A program made the translations under genes and the position numbers. From NCBI RefSeq assembly GCF_001653135.1, contig NZ_BDDS01000010.1, forward strand, positions 1 to 64,000: a stretch of 64,000 bases of DNA, written 5' to 3'. Origin of the DNA: Pseudoalteromonas neustonica (GTDB lineage Bacteria > Pseudomonadota > Gammaproteobacteria > Enterobacterales > Alteromonadaceae). Shown here piece after piece: positions 1-8,345 of this stretch (position 1 is its first letter; each line of letters begins with the position of its first letter). The notes beneath the pieces were generated by a model that did no database searches, was not told where the DNA came from, and saw only the letters and a program-made list of their open reading frames with translations.

Positions 1-41
1 GTTAAGCTAACTTGTACTAATTACCCGTGAGGCTTAACCAT
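1..41 (+). rRNA. rrl: 23S ribosomal RNA, 3' end only
   Basis: The first about 41 bases match the last bases of gammaproteobacterial 23S rRNA (the conserved tail with GTACTAAT and CGTGAGGCTTAACC). The rest of the gene lies upstream of the window. The exact 3' end is inferred by comparison with the E. coli tail. The 5S gene follows on the same strand, so this is the distal part of an rrn operon. Confidence 0.9.
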
Positions 42-90
42 ACAACGCCAAACGCGTTTTATGTGACTGTTTAAGCGCAGAAGTTAAGAT

Positions 91-116
91 TGTAGGTCGT
101 GATTTATCGCGACAAC
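91..116 (+). repeat. Left arm of a 26-bp perfect inverted repeat flanking 5S
   Basis: Bases 91-116 in the 23S-5S spacer are the exact reverse complement of 477-502, downstream of the 5S terminator. The sequence (core GTCGTGATTTATCGCGAC) looks like a dispersed REP-type repeat of the genome. The left arm is transcribed with the rRNA; the right arm lies past the terminator. Confidence 0.75.
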
Positions 117-135
117 TAAAGTAGATTTACTAACA

Positions 136-164
136 GCTGTAAGCGATAAGCTTAAAGTTGTAAG
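136..164 (+). repeat. Dispersed repeat shared with the thiC-thiO spacer
   Basis: This stretch (core GTAAGCGATAAGCTT followed by AAGTTGTAAG) is nearly identical to 11547-11576 between thiC and thiO. A related form is at 46421-46440. It belongs to the same CTGTAAGC-type family as the heptamer array at 46624-46714. Function unknown. Confidence 0.6.
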
Positions 165-227
165 AAGACAATTATCAGCATTTTCAAATTTTAGTTAGTG
201 CGTAGAGATACGAACTGACACCCAATT

Positions 228-345
228 TGCTTGGTGACAATAGCGTTTTGGACCCACCTGATCCCATGCCGAACTCAGTAGTGAAACGAAACAGCGCCGA
301 TGATAGTGTAGCATTTGTTATGTGAAAGTAGGTCATCGCCAGGCT
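228..345 (+). rRNA. rrf: 5S ribosomal RNA
   Basis: About 118 nt with the hallmark 5S blocks CCCACCTGATCCCATGCCGA, ACTCAGTAGTGAAAC and GCGCCGATGATAGTGT. The 5' (TGCTTGG) and 3' (GCCAGGCTCC) ends pair as helix I. It lies about 190 bp after the 23S end with no tRNA between, and is followed at once by a strong terminator. Ends are set by helix I pairing and may be off by one or two bases. Confidence 0.95.
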
Positions 346-353
346 CCAAATAA

Positions 354-386
354 AGAAAGCCCGACTCACTGAGTCGGGCTTTTTTA
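354..386 (+). terminator. rrn operon terminator
   Basis: Hairpin AAAGCCCGACTCA / TGAGTCGGGCTTT with a run of T immediately downstream of 5S: a classic intrinsic terminator. Confidence 0.9.
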
Positions 387-476
387 CGTCTGCAGGAAAG
401 TGAAACAGCGAGCAAGGTGCAAGGTGGCGAGTGTCGCTCAGGCGTTCACCTGAAAGCAACACACCCCCATATATAG

Positions 477-502
477 GTTGTCGCGATAAATCACGACCTA
501 CA
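477..502 (-). repeat. Right arm of the 26-bp inverted repeat flanking 5S
   Basis: Exact reverse complement of 91-116. Together the arms bracket the 5S gene and its terminator, about 360 bp between arms. Confidence 0.75.
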
Positions 503-526
503 CTGAGTGAACTCAAATAGTGTGTG

Positions 527-690
527 TAATACCAATCTGCATAAATATTTGAACAATTTAACGAATTAAATCACGCTATAACGTCGTTAAAAATTTTTAT
601 TTAGAACAACTAGATACAAAAAATTTTGCCTAGTTATAGCGCAATTTTCTTGTTATTAAATAGACCCCATATCTATCCAGATTGGTATAA
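527..690. repeat. Nested palindromic element, MITE-like, about 160 bp
   Basis: Terminal inverted repeats ATACCAATCTG (529-539) and CAGATTGGTAT (678-688) enclose a second inverted pair, CGCTATAAC (574-582) and GTTATAGCG (633-641). No open reading frame of note. It fills the gap between the rrn operon and the galE 3' end. The architecture fits a small non-autonomous mobile or REP-like element, but no transposase source is visible here. Confidence 0.5.
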
Positions 691-696
691 GAAAGC

Positions 697-1710
697 TTAT
701 TTATATCCGTTAGGGTTATTGTTTTGCCAGCGCCACGCGTCTTGCATCATTACCTCTAGTCCACGTTCTGCTTGCCAATTAAGCTCAGTGAGTGCTTTTT
801 CAGGTGCAGCATAACAAGATGCTATATCACCAGGGCGGCGTGGAGACACTTGATAGGGAACTTCTTTTCCACAGGCTTTACTGAACGCATTGAGCATTTG
901 TAGTACAGAGTAACCATTACCTGTACCAAGGTTGTATACATGTGCACCAGTATCTTGATTAATTTTATTCAATGCTTTTAAATGGCCAAGAGCTAAGTCA
1001 ACAACATGAATATAATCGCGTACACCAGTACCATCAACGGTGTCATAATCATCACCAAATACGCCTAACTGTTTTAATTTACCAACCGCAACTTGTGAAA
1101 TATAAGGGAGTAGATTGTTTGGGATACCATTAGGGTCTTCGCCAATCAGACCAGATTCATGTGCGCCAACGGGGTTGAAGTAACGCAGTATAGCAAAAGC
1201 GAAGCGTTCATCTGATTTTGCTATATCTTGCAGCATCATTTCCACCATGAGTTTTGATGTACCGTATGGATTTGTTGTGCCACCTACTGGGAAATCTTCA
1301 CGAATAGGTAAGCTCGCTGGATCACCATATACTGTTGCGGATGAGCTAAAGACGAGTTTAAAAACATCAGCATCTCGCATAGCATCTACAAGGGTAAGTG
1401 TACCTTGCACATTATTTTGATAATACTCGATAGGCTTTACTACAGATTCACCTACAGCTTTCAGTCCTGCAAAGTGAATAACACTCTTAATAGTATGCTT
1501 TGAAAACACATTAGCTAAAAACGCCTTATCGAGAATGTCACCTTGATAAAAAGTGATCTCTTTACCTGTTATGTTTTTTACTCTTGTAAGCGATTCTTTT
1601 GACGAGTTGCTTAAATTATCAATGACGACGACGTCATTACCCTGCTGTAGAAGCTCTAATACTGTGTGCGAGCCAATATACCCAGCACCACCTGTTACTA
1701 AAATTGTCAT
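697..1710 (-). CDS. galE: UDP-glucose 4-epimerase GalE
   Basis: 337 residues, the usual length for GalE. It interconverts UDP-glucose and UDP-galactose in the cytoplasm, feeding the Leloir pathway and surface polysaccharide synthesis. The N terminus has the Rossmann NAD-binding motif [11 protein letters not shown] (about residues 5-15). The catalytic SDR motif is YGTSK (Tyr and Lys, about residue 150), preceded by the conserved serines in [10 protein letters not shown]. The C-terminal part has the substrate-site block [11 protein letters not shown] and the RRPGD motif near residue 290. It stands alone, convergent with the rrn operon, without other gal genes nearby. Confidence 0.95.
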   Translation of the reverse strand: MTILVTGGAGYIGSHTVLELLQQGNDVVVIDNLSNSSKESLTRVKNITGKEITFYQGDILDKAFLANVFSKHTIKSVIHFAGLKAVGESVVKPIEYYQNNVQGTLTLVDAMRDADVFKLVFSSSATVYGDPASLPIREDFPVGGTTNPYGTSKLMVEMMLQDIAKSDERFAFAILRYFNPVGAHESGLIGEDPNGIPNNLLPYISQVAVGKLKQLGVFGDDYDTVDGTGVRDYIHVVDLALGHLKALNKINQDTGAHVYNLGTGNGYSVLQMLNAFSKACGKEVPYQVSPRRPGDIASCYAAPEKALTELNWQAERGLEVMMQDAWRWQNNNPNGYK

Positions 1711-1956
1711 GTAATCTCCATATAGGGCAAGCTTTTAAGTTGACGTAATTCCATCATATATAGTGATGAATTGCATGCGCTATCGTTAAATTTAGTCCGT
1801 TTATTTGATATGTATATCTTTTTGGCGAATAGAGGTATATTTGATTACATAATTGATGTAAATGATAACAACTTAATGTGCATATATTAAGCTATAGTTA
1901 AGTCGTTACTGCTAGTATCTTACTTATATTTGGTTAGTTACCTATTGGAGAAAATT
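1711..1956. other. Divergent intergenic region galE / DUF3016 gene
   Basis: About 245 bp, AT-rich, holding the promoters of both divergent genes. I see no clear operator or RNA structure. A good Shine-Dalgarno (TTGGAG) precedes the ATG at 1957. Confidence 0.4.
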
Positions 1957-2454
1957 ATGAATATGGTCAAAAAAATTGCACTTACTTTCTTAGTCGCATT
2001 ACCTGTGTTTGCCCAAGCAGGTGAGGCCGTAGTTAAGTGGCAAGATTTTAATGATTATCGTGATGTTCGTCCATCAAATGAAGTGAGAGGGTCTTTTCAT
2101 AAACGCGTAGCATCGAGTTTTGAAAAGCATTTTACTAAGCTCGCCGAAAATTTACCTGAAGGCTATAAGTTTAATGTAGAAGTAACGGAGCTAGATTTAG
2201 CCGGAGATGTTCGTTTCGGTGGTATGAATGAGTTACGTATTATAAAACCTATCTACTTTCCACGTATTGAATTTACATACTCTGTGACAGATAAAAATGG
2301 AAAGATTTTGACTGAAAGTGACAAAGTATCGTTAAAAGATATGGGTTTTATGGATAAAATTAAAATGGGCCGTGATGATGCATTTTATTACGATAAGCGT
2401 TTGCTAACAGATTGGTTTAAAAAAGAATTAATTCCAGCAGTTGTGCCTCAATAA
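1957..2454 (+). CDS. DUF3016 family secreted protein
   Basis: 165 residues from ATG 1957, chosen because TTGGAG sits 7 bases upstream and the signal peptide then begins MNMVKKIALTFLVALP; the open frame extends to 1930 without a ribosome site. Signal peptide cleavage is expected after AQA (about residue 22). The mature domain starts VVKWQDFNDYRDVRP and fits the DUF3016 family, which is common in Alteromonadales and Xanthomonadales and has no known biochemical function. No cofactor or catalytic motif is evident. Probably periplasmic. It converges on the next gene with a shared hairpin terminator. Confidence 0.75.
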   Translation: MNMVKKIALTFLVALPVFAQAGEAVVKWQDFNDYRDVRPSNEVRGSFHKRVASSFEKHFTKLAENLPEGYKFNVEVTELDLAGDVRFGGMNELRIIKPIYFPRIEFTYSVTDKNGKILTESDKVSLKDMGFMDKIKMGRDDAFYYDKRLLTDWFKKELIPAVVPQ

Positions 2455-2463
2455 GTAAATTTA

Positions 2464-2495
2464 AAAGGCACGAATATTCAAGTATTAGTGCCTTT
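2464..2495. terminator. Bidirectional terminator between convergent genes
   Basis: Inverted repeat AAAGGCAC (2464-2471) / GTGCCTTT (2488-2495) between the convergent DUF3016 gene and the small gene ending at 2501. Short T-rich flanks on both sides. Confidence 0.6.
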
Positions 2496-2500
2496 AGTTA

Positions 2501-2791
2501 TTATTTAAACGTTGTTAATAATTGCAATATTTGTTGTAATTTAATCACGGTTGTTTTTAATTTTTCTTCACTAAAGCCATCGCTACTTAAGCTTTCGACA
2601 TCGGCTGCAACATCAAGTACGTATGGTTTGAAGCGCTTAGCTTCAAAATCAAAGCCTGCATCGGCTGGGAAGAGAGCCTTAAATTTACCGTGGCCTTGTT
2701 GTTGAAGCTCATCTAATTTTTTATCGGCATCAAGTGATTGACGATAAACAACTTTTAAGTTTTCATTTAGTTGCTCAATAATTGAATCCAT
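2501..2791 (-). CDS. Small conserved-looking protein, function unknown
   Basis: 96 residues, no signal peptide or membrane segment. Predicted mostly helical and charged, with the central block GHGKFKALFPADAGFDFEAK and a heptad-like C-terminal helix (LKTTVIKLQQILQLL). A good ribosome site (AGGAAAAAA) precedes the ATG. I do not recognise the family. Codon use matches neighbouring housekeeping genes, so a real gene is likely. It is divergent from the short gene at 2864. Confidence 0.6.
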   Translation of the reverse strand: MDSIIEQLNENLKVVYRQSLDADKKLDELQQQGHGKFKALFPADAGFDFEAKRFKPYVLDVAADVESLSSDGFSEEKLKTTVIKLQQILQLLTTFK

Positions 2792-2863
2792 TTTTTTCCT
2801 AAAGCTTTAAACTGCGATGCCGATATATTACGTGGATTGCATATAAAAGTCAGGTATTGAACT

Positions 2864-3073
2864 ATGAATATATCAGGTGGAAGTTTACCAGCCATGAGTG
2901 GCACAGCACAAAGCGGCGAAGTATACAGCGCTGCTTTAGCTAAAAAGCAGCAACAAGCTGATGGCGCCGCTGCATTAGCCTTAATTGAAGGTGCAGCAAG
3001 CTCTAGTGCAGCACAAACGCCTACTAAGTCGGTTACAGCATCACTGGGTAATAACGTAAACGTATACGTATAG
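2864..3073 (+). CDS. Small Ala-rich protein, possibly YjfB-like
   Basis: 69 residues, rich in Ala, Gln and Ser, without membrane segments. The arrangement of an N-terminal short-side-chain segment, a helical AALAKKQQQADGAAALALIE stretch, a variable linker and a C-terminal SLGNNVNVYV resembles small putative motility proteins of the YjfB type, which end in a similar LGxxVDV motif. That resemblance is from memory and weak. Start ATG 2864 has AGG about 9 bases upstream. Not obviously co-transcribed with its neighbours. Confidence 0.5.
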   Translation: MNISGGSLPAMSGTAQSGEVYSAALAKKQQQADGAAALALIEGAASSSAAQTPTKSVTASLGNNVNVYV

Positions 3074-3082
3074 ACTCTACGT

Positions 3083-4102
3083 TCATGTAAGCTTGAGATC
3101 GATAGGGGTTTTACTTTGTTGTCCGCCGATCTCGCGCACCAGTTTGGGCACTAAAAAACCAGGTAATGCGAGTAGCATTTCGCCCACAATTTTGCGTGCC
3201 TGCTCCTCTTTGATATCAAAATGACTCGCACCTTCAACTTTGTCTAACAGGTATAAGTAGTAAGGTAGTACATCGGCATCAAATAATGCTTCGCTTAAAT
3301 CAATTTGAGCCCGAGCGCTATCATTTACATCTTTTAAAATCACCGCTTGATTGAGTAATGTAACACCTGCTTTTTTTAACTTTTGCATAGCCGTTTTGAA
3401 TTCATTATCGATCTCGTTGGCATGATTAATATGATTGATAAATATAATCTTTAGCGGTGAGTCAGCCAAGCGCTGGCATAGTTCATCAGTAACCCGAGAT
3501 GGGATCACAACAGGTAAACGGCTGTGAATTCGCATCCGCTTAATTTGTGGTAATTGTTCAAGTTCATCCATAAACCAACTAATCGCATCGTCTTTGGCCA
3601 TTAATGGATCACCACCACTTAAAATCACCTCGTTAATATTCGTGTCCGATTTAATGTAATCGAGTGCATCAATTAAACTGCGTTTGTTTAGTTGGTTCTC
3701 TTGATACGGAAAGTGGCGACGAAAACAGTAACGGCAATTTACAGCACAGCCTGTTTTAAACATCACTAAAACACGAGAACGATACTTGTGTAATAGCCCA
3801 GGTTGTTTGTTATCTTGTTCTTCTAAGGGATCTTTATTGAAGCCTGTTTTTGCAATGAATTCTTGGTGGCGTGGCATGACTTGTAATAAAAGAGGGTCAT
3901 TTACATCACCATGGCGCATTTTTTTTATAAAAGGGACAGGCACACGAACAGGGAATAAACTGCGAGCTTTTATGTCGTTTTCATGGACTTGGCTTGATAA
4001 GCCAAGCATTTCTAATAGTACTTTTGGGCAAGTAACGACATTTGCTAATTCTTTTTGCCAGTTTTTATGCAAATTTGCTTCATTTCTTTGTATCATTGGC
4101 AC
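3083..4102 (-). CDS. epmB: EF-P (R)-beta-lysine aminomutase EpmB
   Basis: 339 residues, the usual size of EpmB (YjeK). A radical-SAM, PLP-dependent lysine 2,3-aminomutase that makes (R)-beta-lysine, the group EpmA attaches to elongation factor P. The radical SAM cluster ligands are Cys119, Cys123 and Cys126 in GCAVNCRYCFRR, followed by the conserved SGGDPL motif. The C-terminal region has the lysine 2,3-aminomutase block LLNQAVILKDVND and ends with the short extension normal for EpmB. It is divergent from efp, with the promoters in a 36-bp gap, so substrate protein and modifier sit head to head, as in many Gammaproteobacteria. Confidence 0.95.
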   Translation of the reverse strand: MPMIQRNEANLHKNWQKELANVVTCPKVLLEMLGLSSQVHENDIKARSLFPVRVPVPFIKKMRHGDVNDPLLLQVMPRHQEFIAKTGFNKDPLEEQDNKQPGLLHKYRSRVLVMFKTGCAVNCRYCFRRHFPYQENQLNKRSLIDALDYIKSDTNINEVILSGGDPLMAKDDAISWFMDELEQLPQIKRMRIHSRLPVVIPSRVTDELCQRLADSPLKIIFINHINHANEIDNEFKTAMQKLKKAGVTLLNQAVILKDVNDSARAQIDLSEALFDADVLPYYLYLLDKVEGASHFDIKEEQARKIVGEMLLALPGFLVPKLVREIGGQQSKTPIDLKLT

Positions 4103-4138
4103 GTAAATTACTCGAAAAATTATTAGATAGAGGAAACG

Positions 4139-4705
4139 ATGGCGAATTATAGCACCAACGAGTTCAAGGGCGGCCTAAAAATTATGATGGACGGCGAGCC
4201 TTGCAGTATCTTAGAAAATGAAATGGTAAAACCTGGTAAAGGCCAAGCGTTTAACCGTGTTCGTATTCGTAAGCTTATTTCAGGTAAAGTACTTGAAAAA
4301 ACCTTTAAATCGGGTGAGTCAGTTGAAGGTGCTGATGTAATGGATACCGATCTTGCGTATCTTTACACTGATGGTGAGTTTTGGCATTTCATGAACAACG
4401 AAACATTTGAGCAAATTGCTGCAGATGAAAAAGCACTTGGCGATACTGTTAAGTGGTTAGTTGAAAATGACGTATGTACTATTACGTTATGGAATGGCAG
4501 CCCAATTGCTGTTGCTGCGCCTAATTTTGTAGAGCTAGAGATCACAGAAACAGATCCTGGCCTTAAGGGTGATACGGCGGGTACTGGTGGTAAACCTGCG
4601 ACCTTAAGCACTGGCGCAGTCGTACGTGTTCCTTTATTCGTGCAAATTGGTGAAGTTATTAAAGTCGACACCCGTAACGGTGAATACGTAAGCCGTGTTA
4701 AGTAA
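4139..4705 (+). CDS. efp: Elongation factor P
   Basis: 188 residues, the standard length. It binds stalled ribosomes between the P and E sites and relieves pausing at polyproline. The modified lysine is Lys34 in the loop KPGKGQAF, matching the beta-lysylated position of E. coli EF-P, consistent with epmB and epmA on either side. The three beta-barrel domains are complete; the C-terminal block [18 protein letters not shown] is canonical. A ribosome site (AGAGGAAACG) precedes ATG 4139. A hairpin terminator separates it from epmA. Confidence 0.97.
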   Translation: MANYSTNEFKGGLKIMMDGEPCSILENEMVKPGKGQAFNRVRIRKLISGKVLEKTFKSGESVEGADVMDTDLAYLYTDGEFWHFMNNETFEQIAADEKALGDTVKWLVENDVCTITLWNGSPIAVAAPNFVELEITETDPGLKGDTAGTGGKPATLSTGAVVRVPLFVQIGEVIKVDTRNGEYVSRVK

Positions 4706-4727
4706 GCTTTAAAAATACGACTTAACT

Positions 4728-4757
4728 AAATCCTGGCTTTAAGCTGGGATTTTTTTT
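4728..4757 (+). terminator. efp terminator, possibly leaky into epmA
   Basis: Imperfect hairpin (AATCCTGGCT / AGCTGGGATT with G-T pairs) followed by eight T. It ends only about 10 bp before the epmA start and overlaps its ribosome site region. It may attenuate epmA relative to the highly expressed efp. Confidence 0.75.
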
Positions 4758-4766
4758 GGAGAAAAT

Positions 4767-5741
4767 ATGTCAATCGATCTTTGGCAGCCAAGCGCACAAG
4801 TAAATACTTTGGCGCAACGAGCTACAATCTTACGAGCTATTCGTGAGTTTTTTTATCAGCGTCAGGTGATGGAGGTTGAGACACCTAGTTTAAGTAGTGC
4901 AAGTGTTACCGACGTGCATTTAGCGAGTTTCAAAACGCAATTTATTGGTCCAGGATACGCGCAAGGTTTACCTTTGTATTTACAAACATCCCCAGAATTT
5001 GCCATGAAGCGTTTATTGGCTGCGGGCAGCGGCGCGATTTATCAAATCTGTAAAGCATTTCGTAATGAAGAAGCTGGCAATCATCATAATCCAGAATTTA
5101 CTATGCTTGAGTGGTATCGACCGGGGTTTGATGAATTTTCCTTAATGGACGAAATGGATGAGCTGATACAGTTAATTTTAAATGTGCAGCCTGCAAAACG
5201 TTTAACCTATCAACAGGTTTTTGAGCAAGCGCTAGGGATCGACCCGCTAACAGCTACAATTGCACAACTGCAAAACATTGCCTGCGAGCAGGGCTTTGCC
5301 GATATAGCTAAGCATGAAACGCATCGCGATACATTATTGCAGTTATTGTTTTGTATGAAAGTAGAGCCGACTATAGGCCAAGATAAACCGTGTTTTGTGT
5401 ATCACTTTCCCGCATCACAAGCTGCGCTGGCGAGTATTTGTGAGCATGATACAAGAGTTGCTGGGCGGTTTGAGCTTTATTATCAGAACATGGAGCTTGC
5501 AAACGGCTTTAATGAGCTTACAAACGCACAGGAGCAAGCAAAGCGCTTTAATGATGACAATGTGTACCGTAATGCAAATAACTTAACTGCGGTGCCTATA
5601 GACACGCGTTTAATTGCCGCGCTTGAGCATGGCTTGCCACAATGTGCCGGTGTCGCATTAGGAATTGATAGATTAGTGATGCTAGCGACAGATAAAAATA
5701 GCATCAAAGAAGTTATCGCGTTTGATGTTGAAAGAGCGTGA
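4767..5741 (+). CDS. epmA: EF-P--(R)-beta-lysine ligase EpmA
   Basis: 324 residues, the size of EpmA (PoxA/GenX/YjeA). A class II lysyl-tRNA synthetase paralogue without the anticodon domain. It adenylates (R)-beta-lysine and transfers it to EF-P Lys34. The class II motifs are visible: motif 1 around [10 protein letters not shown], motif 2 around [20 protein letters not shown], and motif 3 [12 protein letters not shown] near the C terminus. The ribosome site is TTGGAG, 6 bases before the ATG. Together with epmB and efp it gives the full beta-lysylation module except EpmC, which is not seen here. Confidence 0.95.
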   Translation: MSIDLWQPSAQVNTLAQRATILRAIREFFYQRQVMEVETPSLSSASVTDVHLASFKTQFIGPGYAQGLPLYLQTSPEFAMKRLLAAGSGAIYQICKAFRNEEAGNHHNPEFTMLEWYRPGFDEFSLMDEMDELIQLILNVQPAKRLTYQQVFEQALGIDPLTATIAQLQNIACEQGFADIAKHETHRDTLLQLLFCMKVEPTIGQDKPCFVYHFPASQAALASICEHDTRVAGRFELYYQNMELANGFNELTNAQEQAKRFNDDNVYRNANNLTAVPIDTRLIAALEHGLPQCAGVALGIDRLVMLATDKNSIKEVIAFDVERA

Positions 5742-5748
5742 CTAGTAA

Positions 5749-5786
5749 GGTAGCTAGGTACTAGAAAGTTCTAGAGCCTAGCTACC
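5749..5786. repeat. Hairpin between epmA and the MITE-like element
   Basis: Perfect 10-bp inverted repeat GGTAGCTAGG (5749-5758) / CCTAGCTACC (5777-5786) starting just after the epmA stop. It could act as an epmA terminator, but no T run follows, since the mobile element begins at once. Confidence 0.5.
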
Positions 5787-6102
5787 TAGGGCGTGTTGAC
5801 CTTTCGTGATTAATTTTGCAGCAGTATGTTTGGTATTTAGGCAAGGCAGCGCCTATGCAGTGTGGTTGTTCCCCATAAATAGGCGATAACGCAGTATAAA
5901 TGCCAAACATGCGCTGCCCAAAGGGTTCTTCCTAGGGGCGATTGACTCTTTGTTACCTACACGGATGTAGGTAAGGGGCGTGAGCAGGACGCGGAAGCTT
6001 TGCTCGGTTTTTACTTAGCCCGCTAGGTTACAAACCTCGCGCCGCGATTAAATCGCCCCTAGATTGAACAAATTTCAACCCACAAAGGTCAACACGCCCT
6101 AG
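5786..6102. mobile_element. MITE-like element, copy 1 (317 bp)
   Basis: Terminal inverted repeats of about 22 bp: CTAGGGCGTGTTGACCTTT at the left (5786) and its near-perfect complement ending at 6102. No coding sequence of a transposase. A nested inverted pair (CTAGGGGCGATT near 5932 / AATCGCCCCTAG near 6051) lies inside. A second copy, inverted and more decayed, is at 37221-37580. The CTAG at each edge could be a target duplication, as seen with some IS5-family elements, but this assignment is inference. It lies between the epmA 3' end and the 3' end of the receptor gene. Confidence 0.75.
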
Positions 6103-6112
6103 AGCTTATTAT

Positions 6113-8221
6113 CTATAATTCGTAAATAAAGGTAACACCAGCGACCATTGGTTCGCCTTGCTGTGTATATGTATGAGTAACCCAGCCATCACGAGGATCG
6201 TTTGCAAATTCAAAACCGCGGGTAGGTGCCTCTTCATCAAATACATTACGGGCCCAAGCGCGGATTGACCATTGGTCGGCCTCATATCCAGCAGTAAAAT
6301 TAACTAGATTAACATTGGACGCTTGTGAATTGTGGCTATCAGAAAAGTAATAGTCGTCTTTACCTTCAATACCTACCGTAGCAAATAACTCATCAGTAAA
6401 GTTATAACGAGCGGTAAATGCGTACTGGTATTTAGGTGCTTGAGCTTGCTCACGACCGTCTTGATCTAATGGAGGTGAATAGAGGCTTGTTCTAGCTACA
6501 TAATCATTAATCTTAGTATCTAAATAACCAACACTACCAGTAAAAAATAAATCATCGGTTAGCTGGTAGCTGCCTTCAATTTCTAGACCGTAGTTCTCAC
6601 CAGATCCTGCATTATCAAAATAGCTAGTAAAGTTTTGACCTTCTACCAACCAAGACTTTAATTGCATGTCTTCACGGTACATATAAAATGCCGCTAAGCG
6701 CAGTACAAATTTGTCATCCAATGAGCTGCCTTTAACGCCGAACTCGGCATTCCATAAGTACTCAGGATCAAAAGTTGTGTGTTGTTGAAAAAAGTCAGCG
6801 CCGAGGCCGAACTCTTGTGCTTTGGCGAGGGCTTCAGAGTTAATGCCGCCAGCTTTGTAGCCGCGAGTAATACTTGTGTAGATCATTGTTCGATCAATTA
6901 CTTGATATTCAAGGGCTACTTTACCACCGACCATTACATCATCACTACTCACAATAAACCCATTACTGTCACTGTAATCACTACTGTGCTCTTCAACACG
7001 TAGACCAGTAATCAATGTTGTTTTAGCATTTATTGGAGTGGCTAATTGACCATAAACAGCAACATTACTAACTTCATAAGTAGAATTAAATAAAGCTAAA
7101 TCAGAATTTTCTATGCGTTGACGATCAAGCCCTACATTACGGTTTTGATAATAGATTCCGGTAATCCAGTCTTGGGCTTTTCCATTAAATTGCAGCTCTG
7201 CCGTTTTATCTTTGCGATCACGATAGTATGCATCTTTGTAGCTATAACTTTGCTCATGTAAACCTGCACCACATAATTTTGGCTTACTGGTATCATTACA
7301 TACCCAGTCTTCATCAAAACTATATAGTAATTCACTGTCTATGCCTGATAAGTTTAAGCTCACATCAAATAGATCAAAACCGGTATAAATATTGGCAAGC
7401 CCTACAGCAATACTTTCTTGGTTATCTTGTCCTGGGCTATCCGCTACACTATTACGGCTATTATCAAGGGTAAATGCGTCATAGCCATTGTTAATATCAA
7501 TATAGTGAACGCTTAATTCAGTACGTAAATGATCGCTTAATTGGCTGTGTAGCTTAAAGCGGCTGATCATTTCATCTTGTTGTTGTGTTGGCTTACCTAA
7601 ATACTCATTATCCATAAAGCCATCAGATTCACGTTGGTAAATACTGGCGCGTACCGCAGTGCTGTCAGTAATACCAATGCCGGCAGCAATACCTGCTTCG
7701 TAGCTATTATAGTTACCAGCACCTAGTTGAACCTTTACACTAGGATCAAATGTAGGATCAGCTGATTCCATTTGGATCATCCCACCCAAACCATCAGCAC
7801 CAAAGCGTGTACCTTGTGGGCCGCGATAAATTTCAATTTGGTTTACATCAAAAAGTAATGAGCTGCCACCAAGACCTGAATAGTTAATGCCATCAATCAC
7901 TAAACCAACCGATGGGTTAATTGGATCAACGAATTGTGAGCGCAGACCAACCCCACGAATTTGGATAAAGCGTCCGCGAGATGCACCAGATGAAAAGTTA
8001 ACATTAGCGGCACTGGCCAACATTTCATCTAAAAAGTTAGCGCCTCGGTCATTAATTTCTTGCTGGCTAAATAAACTGGCGCTGGCACTGAGGGTTTGAA
8101 TACTTTCTTTTTGAAAGTCCCCAGTAACAAGTATTTTTTCAAGATCAGTATCTTCAGCAAAAGCTGGGGCGCTTAATAAAGGTAGTAGCGCAGCGGTAAT
8201 TAAAGACAGACGTAGTTTCAT
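6113..8221 (-). CDS. TonB-dependent outer-membrane receptor, probably iron-related
   Basis: 702 residues from ATG 8221. That start gives a proper signal peptide (MKLRLSLITAALLPLLSAPAFA); the frame opens at 8272, but that ATG lies inside a Fur-like palindrome and gives a poor leader. After the signal comes a TonB-box-like segment (EKILVTGDF), the plug domain (SQQEINDRGANFLDEML to about residue 150) and a 22-strand barrel ending in an aromatic-rich strand (VAGVTFIYEL). The substrate cannot be read from sequence. The upstream Fur-like box suggests a ferric siderophore or haem-type ligand. No transport partners are adjacent. Confidence 0.85.
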   Translation of the reverse strand: MKLRLSLITAALLPLLSAPAFAEDTDLEKILVTGDFQKESIQTLSASASLFSQQEINDRGANFLDEMLASAANVNFSSGASRGRFIQIRGVGLRSQFVDPINPSVGLVIDGINYSGLGGSSLLFDVNQIEIYRGPQGTRFGADGLGGMIQMESADPTFDPSVKVQLGAGNYNSYEAGIAAGIGITDSTAVRASIYQRESDGFMDNEYLGKPTQQQDEMISRFKLHSQLSDHLRTELSVHYIDINNGYDAFTLDNSRNSVADSPGQDNQESIAVGLANIYTGFDLFDVSLNLSGIDSELLYSFDEDWVCNDTSKPKLCGAGLHEQSYSYKDAYYRDRKDKTAELQFNGKAQDWITGIYYQNRNVGLDRQRIENSDLALFNSTYEVSNVAVYGQLATPINAKTTLITGLRVEEHSSDYSDSNGFIVSSDDVMVGGKVALEYQVIDRTMIYTSITRGYKAGGINSEALAKAQEFGLGADFFQQHTTFDPEYLWNAEFGVKGSSLDDKFVLRLAAFYMYREDMQLKSWLVEGQNFTSYFDNAGSGENYGLEIEGSYQLTDDLFFTGSVGYLDTKINDYVARTSLYSPPLDQDGREQAQAPKYQYAFTARYNFTDELFATVGIEGKDDYYFSDSHNSQASNVNLVNFTAGYEADQWSIRAWARNVFDEEAPTRGFEFANDPRDGWVTHTYTQQGEPMVAGVTFIYEL

Positions 8222-8253
8222 TCGGTTGCTTAACTCCATTTCAGGGACTTGTA

Positions 8254-8271
8254 TGATAACAACTATTCTCA
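8254..8271 (-). promoter_or_regulatory. Putative Fur box upstream of the TonB receptor
   Basis: On the minus strand the 18-bp sequence TGAGAATAGTTGTTATCA is an imperfect palindrome (6 of 9 positions symmetric) close to the Fur core TGATAATnATTATCA. It ends about 33 bp before the chosen start at 8221, a normal operator position. Confidence 0.5.
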
Positions 8272-8345
8272 TTAAAGTCGTTATTCAACTTTTGGGTGTC
8301 TATATGTTATAAACGCGCACAGTATACATAATTAGGATTACGAAT

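Noticed and set aside
184-516. Minus-strand open frame of 110 codons over 5S
   Set aside because: It lies across the 5S rRNA and its terminator and has no protein-family signal.
7228-7473. Small frames opposite the TonB receptor (also at 6779 and 7887)
   Set aside because: Antisense shadows without ribosome sites or family similarity.
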